Assembly (NCBI GenBank): GCA_026398675.1
Contig: JAPLSK010000097.1
Span: 1 to 9,712 of the forward strand
Source of the DNA: a bacterium
Lineage (GTDB): Bacteria; RBG-13-66-14
DNA length: 9,712 bases
Direction of reading: 5' to 3'
Shown: one piece after another, positions 7,701 to 9,712 of the stretch
How positions within the stretch are numbered: the first letter of the stretch is position 1
Layout: the number at the start of each line of letters is the position of its first letter
Position numbers and translations under genes: made by a program
The notes under the pieces: model-generated
Database searches by the model: none
Told to the model about the DNA's origin: nothing
What the model saw: the letters and a program-made list of their open reading frames with translations, nothing else

Positions 7701-9712
7701 GTTGTCCTGGAGGGAGTGGTACCGCTCCAGGGACTCCTCGAGCGCCTCCGACGCCCGGACGCTCTTAGTGATGTCGAAGCAGTTCCCCAGGTAGGCGGTC
7801 TGGCCGCCGTAGGGGACAGGCCGGGCGCCGACCAGAAGGACCGCCGTTTCGCCGTCCTTCTTTTTGATCCGCATCGTGTACCGGCTGGGGATATCCTCGC
7901 CCGATTGGCGGGCCAAAGCGCGCCGGTCGAGGAAGTCGCGGTCCTCCTCGTGGACCAAAACGCCGGTGTCCAGGGCCAACAGTTCCTTATTGGTGTAGCC
8001 GGTGATTTCGGCCATCTCGTCGTTGACGTAGAGGAAGTGCGCGTCCCGGTAGATGTAAACCCCGACGATGGCCCCCTCGCTAAGGACGCGGTAGCGCTCC
8101 TCGGACTCCCTTAAGCGCTCCTCGGCCAGCTTGCGCAGGGTGATGTCGCGGGACACGCCGATGATGGTGGTGGCCTTCCCCGCCTCGTCGTACACCACGG
8201 TGCGGGCATCGGACAGCCAGCGGTACTCTCCGTCCGCGTGGAGCAGGCGGTACTCGATGACCGGATTCTCCACCGCTCCGCGGGCGTTGTCCCGCAGCGC
8301 CTCCGCGTCCGCCACGACCCCGGCCACGTCGTCGGGGTGGATCCGCTTCGCCAGCTCGCCCGACTTCGCCATCTCGACGAACTGCTCGACCCCGTAGCCG
8401 AGGATTTTCACCAAGGCCGGGGAGAGGTACGCGTAGCTCTCGTCCTCCAGGTTCACCCGGTAGAAGAGGTCGTTGGTGTTTTCCACCAGGAAGCGGTACC
8501 TCTTCTCGGATTCGCGGAGCGCCTCCTCGGCCCGCACGCTCTCGGTGATGTCCACGCAGTTGCCCAGGTTCGCCGCGCCGCCCTCGCCCCCGGAGCTCGG
8601 GAGATTCCTCACCCGAAGCTCGACCACGCGGAGCTCGCCGTCCTTCCGACGAACGTGCATCCGGTAATTCGAGGGCACATCCTCGCCGCGCGCCTGCGCC
8701 TCGTTGAGCCGGCGAACGTACTCCCGGTCTTCCTCGGGGACGATGCCCCACGGATTCATCCCCAGGAGCTCCTCCCGACCGTAGCCGGTTATCTCCTCCA
8801 TCCGGGGGTTGGCGAAGACGAAGCGGTCGTCCTTGAATATGTAGACGCCGACGAGCGCTTCCTCGGTGTAGGTGCGGTAGAGCTCCTCGGACGCCTTCAG
8901 CGCCACCTCGGTCCGCTTGCGCAGGGTGATGTCGCTGCCCGCTCCGATGAAGCTCCGTATCCAGCCGTCCGGATCCGTCAGCGGGATGAGGCGGATCTCG
9001 AAGTATTTTTTCAGGGCCCCCTCGCCGAAGCAGATATCGTTGGTGTGCACGCGACCCAGCTTCGCCCACTCGTAGGAATGCCTGATTCTCGCGCATTCAT
9101 CCGGCGGGTGCAGGGCGGATACGGGCCTCCCGTTGTAGTGCTCGGGGGTGTGCCCCTCCACCGCGGCGAAGGCGTCGTTGACCTGCTCGTAGTGGAGCTC
9201 GCCGTCCGGCCCCTCCCTCACCGACCACAGGAGGACGTCCACCCCCTCGAAGAGCGCCCGGAGCTCCCGCAGGTGTCGGTCCCGGTCCTCCTCGGTCCGC
9301 ACGTGCTCGGTGATGTCCACGCAGTTGCCCAGGCTGGCTATGCCAGAGTCGGCGAACCGGAGCGAAGCGGAGGATTGCGTTGCAAACCGAGGGAGCCGCT
9401 GCGCCCGGAGCTCGAGCACCCGCACCTCGCCGTCCTTCCGCCGGATGCGCATCCGGTAGGTCGAGGGCACCTCCTCGCCCCTGGCCCGGGCCTCCCCCCG
9501 CTCCCGTAAGTGACCGTCGCGGTCCTCCTCCAGAACGATGCCCATGGGGTCCAACCGGAGGAGCTCTTCCCGCGAGTAGCCGGTTATCTCCTCCATCCGG
9601 CGGTTGGCGAAGACGAAGCGGTCCTTCTCAATGATATAAACCCCGACGAGCGCCTCCTCGGTGAAGGTGCGGTAGAGCTCCTCGGACTGGCGGAGCCCGG
9701 CGGCGAGGAGCT
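1767..9712 (-). CDS. Giant multi-PAS/multi-GAF sensor histidine kinase, 5' end cut by window edge
   Basis: The frame is open to the right edge, so 2647 residues are visible and the true N-terminus is missing (residue 1 here is the codon 9710-9708). An ATG at 9596 lies inside a PAS core (RRMEEITGY) and is not the start. In order: nine PAS units (18-1177), five tandem GAF units (1178-2032), three PAS units (2033 to about 2428) with a coiled coil near 2275-2308, HisKA with H2441 (IAHEVNNPLG), and HATPase_c with N box N2554 (NLVTNAQDAM), G1 D2582 (DSGIG), F box FDPFFTTKG and G2 GTGLGL from 2607. All catalytic motifs are intact; the core resembles the NtrB-like HEVNNPL type. Most junctions carry a SEE-x-YR-x-L signalling helix. 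No transmembrane segment, receiver or output domain is seen in the visible part. It presumably senses several cytoplasmic ligands or redox cues and phosphorylates a separate receiver, plausibly that of the next gene. Ligands cannot be named. Far longer than typical kinases of 400-1000 residues. Confidence 0.95.
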   Translation of the reverse strand, partial: LLAAGLRQSEELYRTFTEEALVGVYIIEKDRFVFANRRMEEITGYSREELLRLDPMGIVLEEDRDGHLRERGEARARGEEVPSTYRMRIRRKDGEVRVLELRAQRLPRFATQSSASLRFADSGIASLGNCVDITEHVRTEEDRDRHLRELRALFEGVDVLLWSVREGPDGELHYEQVNDAFAAVEGHTPEHYNGRPVSALHPPDECARIRHSYEWAKLGRVHTNDICFGEGALKKYFEIRLIPLTDPDGWIRSFIGAGSDITLRKRTEVALKASEELYRTYTEEALVGVYIFKDDRFVFANPRMEEITGYGREELLGMNPWGIVPEEDREYVRRLNEAQARGEDVPSNYRMHVRRKDGELRVVELRVRNLPSSGGEGGAANLGNCVDITESVRAEEALRESEKRYRFLVENTNDLFYRVNLEDESYAYLSPALVKILGYGVEQFVEMAKSGELAKRIHPDDVAGVVADAEALRDNARGAVENPVIEYRLLHADGEYRWLSDARTVVYDEAGKATTIIGVSRDITLRKLAEERLRESEERYRVLSEGAIVGVYIYRDAHFLYVNDEMAEITGYTNKELLALDTGVLVHEEDRDFLDRRALARQSGEDIPSRYTMRIKKKDGETAVLLVGARPVPYGGQTAYLGNCFDITKSVRASEALEESLERYHSLQDNIPVAVFRVTHDGRIVSVNPAFVRMFGYPSPEEMLEVDVIALYASPERRRELNALLGVQDVVTDFEAQMLRRDGSRFWVLINVRAVRDADGEVVFHDGILADQSERKAALERLSESEERYRTTLDSMGDAIHVVDSQLRITLANKNLTRWVEGLGLDPCFVGKTVYGAFGFLPESVRAEYGKVFAGGETLQTEEKSVIGGREIRTLTRKIPVFKGDRVDRVVTVVRDVTREKLTEVALRDSEERYRSLQENIPVGIFRTTPDGDVLSANPALCAMFGYASEDEMLTVNVGDYYVDPLERREFVESLTTKGFVTDFCVRQRTRDGSVFWASLNATLVRDERGKGRHIDGILEDVTERKLAQERLSESEEFSRALIASSPLGVSVRDSNGGLLSCNEAWRHIWAVSPGEMEEDLKRERTELKFDEADEYLGEWLSEVRRVYTDGGYLHIPEAELPQPRSGGARWVSQHFYALADEGGAVNRVVIITEDVTDRKKTELALAVSEETYKSLYETTLALADSTELTDVIAVIAVQATGLLGAQQCLFLLLDSDRRMLTPIYSTRLDYRDIIMGFEVPLGVGLSGRVAESGVGRYLNADQVDEVSVHVEGTDEGEDSSESLISVPMFDGGKVLGVITLGKFTGGFTDDDLARLSIFARQAEIAVKRTKNTEELAASERTYHSLYETTLALADSTDLFHVIEVIANQASIMFGSRKCIFFLVDSGAKVLRPIYSTRQDYQEIFKDFAIPLGEGLSGHVALTGVGIIANAGEPEKAISVHIPGTDTQEDEKESLISVPMFDGERVLGVITIGKFDATFSEVDLAKLTVFARQAEIAVKRTRKSEDLARSEETYKSLYSTTLALADKTDPLKVIKVIADQAASLARASDCTVYRFDDGLGVLRPIYCNDPTASEEIMAFDIPVGEGISGWVAQTGERVCFNIGDTDDISVHVPGTSEEVDTRESVLSVPMFDSGRVIGVITINKEDDVFTEEDVKKLSIFARQAEIAVLRSENLEDLARSEETYHRLYDTTLTLADESDLKKIISVICDQATRLLSSIYCTYFTYDASREVLVPFYSNAPREREAILGFLVPLGMGLSGHVALERAGEISNYTDPDRPVVHVEGTDDEVDSVESVISEPVMDSDTLLGVITIGSEGKLYDEADLGKLSIFARLASIAIKRAQNHQALERSEDTYRTLYETTMTLADEADLEKVLGKIADNARLLMNAHFCNILSFDPEGGAPPGVLTPIYTNAPTSRDELMAFRVPLGVGLCGKVAQLRRGSYSNFCDPDRPVVHIEDTDDSEEHRESVLGEPIMDGETLLGVFLIHALDRVFTDDDLAKVRVFARLTSVALKRSQYLEALEESEEKYRSLVEQATDGVVIVQDFRFVFVNTAMLAMSGYDSRGMLGKSFFDFIAPEDRPRLKDFYERRMRGEEVPSIYEVAGMHKGGHTVPLELNVGLIQYSGAPADLVIVRDVTERKRAEELLRESEERYRSIWTKSPIGICLSDRMGEVTMANPALSQMLGFEEEGLIGKKFYDLIVPEEPGEIGELLEETLDTQVYQDKLAIFSGKPTELTLLKKSGDSIPVEMNIDFITHDKSIQYMISLITDITERKKAEEALANYSADLEREVDAKTAQLQAARRYLREVIDASPDLVTVVDAEGRLEILNRAASLATGYVEDEVRGKPIGTFYFDRDRDTVAEMTRRLDSGRPSTVRQVDMRTKDGSPITVELSVSPLVDEKGRFTGSVAVGRDIRELEDLRRALSRSEKLAATGKLAADIAHEVNNPLGIITNYLQIAKGDLEPASEPYKTIGVVEEEVHRIARIISGLLDFYRPESAYLESTSVNRLVEDLLMLVGIQLEKQGIAVEKDLQDDLPGVLVAPDQLRQVLLNLVTNAQDAMPSGGTLSVRTFISDGRVVISFSDSGIGIPQENLPYIFDPFFTTKGKKGTGLGLSVSYGIVQSFDGMMEAQSGTGEGTTFTISLPAREG
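1770..2426 (-). other. Region encoding the catalytic core (HisKA + HATPase_c) of the giant kinase
   Basis: The phospho-acceptor codon for H2441 is at 2390-2388 in the IAHEVNNPLG box. The N-box asparagine N2554 is at 2051-2049, the G1 aspartate D2582 at 1967-1965, and the G2 GTGLGL begins at 1892. The protein ends with TISLPAREG and a TAG. A single intact transmitter therefore serves at least seventeen sensory units. The absence of any C-terminal receiver means a separate receiver protein is needed. Confidence 0.92.
1771..1777 (-). promoter_or_regulatory. Shine-Dalgarno site for the receiver-kinase gene
   Basis: GGGAGGG on the minus strand lies 6 nt before the GTG at 1764, inside the last codons of the giant kinase gene. 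The giant gene's TAG stop (1769-1767) falls between this site and the GTG, with only 2 nt between stop and start. This geometry decides the GTG start and points to translational coupling, so the two kinases are probably made in linked amounts. Confidence 0.75.
2427..3614 (-). repeat. Region encoding three membrane-distal-type PAS units (PAS10-PAS12) next to the catalytic core
   Basis: PAS10 is 3614-3243, PAS11 3242-2787 and PAS12 2786 to about 2427. PAS10 reads GVVIVQDFRFVFVN, then RDVTERKRAEE. PAS11 reads ICLSDRMGEVTMANPALSQM, then TDITERKKAEE. PAS12 reads LVTVVDAEGRLEILNRAA, then VGRDI. PAS11 carries an extra charged helix (about residues 2275-2308, ANYSADLEREVDAKTAQLQA) that looks like a coiled coil. 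PAS12 is joined by LRRALSRSEKLAATGKLA directly to the HisKA helix, so it is the sensor most likely to touch the kinase core. The exact PAS12/HisKA border is approximate. Confidence 0.88.
3615..6179 (-). repeat. Region encoding five tandem GAF units
   Basis: Units span 6179-5670, 5669-5157, 5156-4647, 4646-4137 and 4136-3615, which is 170, 171, 170, 170 and 174 residues. Each begins with a TTLALAD or TTLTLAD-like helix, has a P-[LV]-G-x-G-[LI]-x-G turn, a VH-[VI]-x-x-T motif, an ES-hydrophobic run ending in P-x-x-D, a GV strand and a closing FAR-x-x-x-[IV]-A helix followed by a SEE/SER/SED-x-Y linker. GAF1 and GAF2 are closest (YSTRxDY, VPMFDG, FARQAEIAVKR), and GAF4 and GAF5 form another pair (DPDRPVVH, FARL); GAF3 is intermediate. 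This indicates stepwise tandem duplication followed by divergence. GAF domains of known kinases bind cyclic nucleotides, haem, bilins or metabolites; which applies here cannot be read from the sequence. Confidence 0.9.
6180..9659 (-). repeat. Region encoding nine consecutive PAS units (PAS1-PAS9)
   Basis: Units by nucleotide span: PAS1 9659-9249, PAS2 9248-8865, PAS3 8864-8484, PAS4 8483-8079, PAS5 8078-7707, PAS6 7706-7332, PAS7 7331-6957, PAS8 6956-6582, PAS9 6581-6180; lengths 137, 128, 127, 135, 124, 125, 125, 125 and 134 residues. Boundaries are set just after the SEE-x-YR-x-L helix or its equivalent. Nearly all end in a DIT/DVT-type PAC strand (VDIT, RDIT, RDVT, EDVT); PAS6 ends in ADQSERK. 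PAS1, PAS3 and PAS5 are one subtype (GVYI, ITGY, LGNC-x-DIT). PAS6 and PAS8 are another (NIPV, MFGY, DGIL). PAS7 and PAS9 are more divergent, lacking the GY motif. No LOV cysteine motif is visible. Ligands are unknown; some units may only relay signals or dimerise. Confidence 0.88.
9333..9389 (-). other. Insertion-like loop in PAS1 of the giant kinase
   Basis: Between the LP and LGNC motifs, PAS1 carries about 19 residues (RFATQSSASLRFADSGIAS), where the sister units PAS3 and PAS5 have about 11 and 7. The stretch is richer in Ser, Ala, Phe and Thr than its neighbours, and its DNA (around GGAGCGAAGC and TTGCAAACC) looks less GC-skewed. It could be a simple surface loop or a small repeat-derived insertion kept in frame. 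The extra length is seen; the origin is inference. Confidence 0.4.

Noticed and set aside
5388..9509. Further long plus-strand frames (5388-6314, 6507-8114, 8238-9509)
   Set aside because: Same signature as above: they repeat the domain period because they are the mirror of the repeated kinase sequence. No ribosome site or known motif was seen.
6180..9659. LOV-type flavin photosensor among the PAS units
   Set aside because: No NCRFLQ-like motif is present. The GNC in LGNC-x-DIT lies at the end of the PAS fold, not at the LOV cysteine position.
1767..9712. Transmembrane or periplasmic sensor region
   Set aside because: No hydrophobic run of about 20 residues was found in the visible protein; an anchor in the missing N-terminus cannot be excluded.

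Overview
The window is a GC-rich bacterial segment coded entirely on the minus strand. It holds three tightly packed genes that read from the right edge to the left edge, with almost no non-coding DNA. In order of transcription they are: a giant cytoplasmic-looking multi-sensor histidine kinase, open at the right edge with at least 2647 residues visible; a 360-residue receiver-histidine kinase; and a FemAB-type peptidoglycan aminoacyltransferase that runs off the left edge with 224 residues visible. The spacers are 2 nt and 9 nt. Each downstream start has a Shine-Dalgarno-like purine run overlapping or abutting the preceding stop, so this looks like one translationally coupled operon. Its promoter and terminator lie outside the window.

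Layout: 9712-6180 encodes nine PAS units, the first cut just upstream of its core. 6179-3615 encodes five tandem GAF units of about 170 residues each. 3614 to about 2427 encodes three more PAS units with a coiled coil. About 2427-1767 is a HisKA/HATPase_c catalytic core. 1764-682 is the receiver-kinase. 672-1 is the femAB-like gene, which uses a TTG start and is easy to miss because it has no ATG or GTG near its beginning and no stop inside the window.

Working model (inference): the giant kinase integrates many cytoplasmic cues through its PAS/GAF column and phosphorylates a receiver, most simply the one on the next protein (Asp57). That protein carries its own transmitter and could pass the signal to a response regulator encoded elsewhere. 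No DNA-binding or other classical output domain and no transmembrane segment is visible, so neither the final output nor the membrane link can be read from this window. The third gene suggests co-expression with cell-envelope assembly, but a functional link is unproven.

Organism: high GC, very large PAS/GAF kinases and FemAB-type enzymes are common in environmental lineages such as Deltaproteobacteria-like groups, Chloroflexi and uncultured candidate phyla. The sequence alone does not settle the phylum. No RNA gene, CRISPR array, insertion sequence or gene-free stretch over 300 bases was seen.
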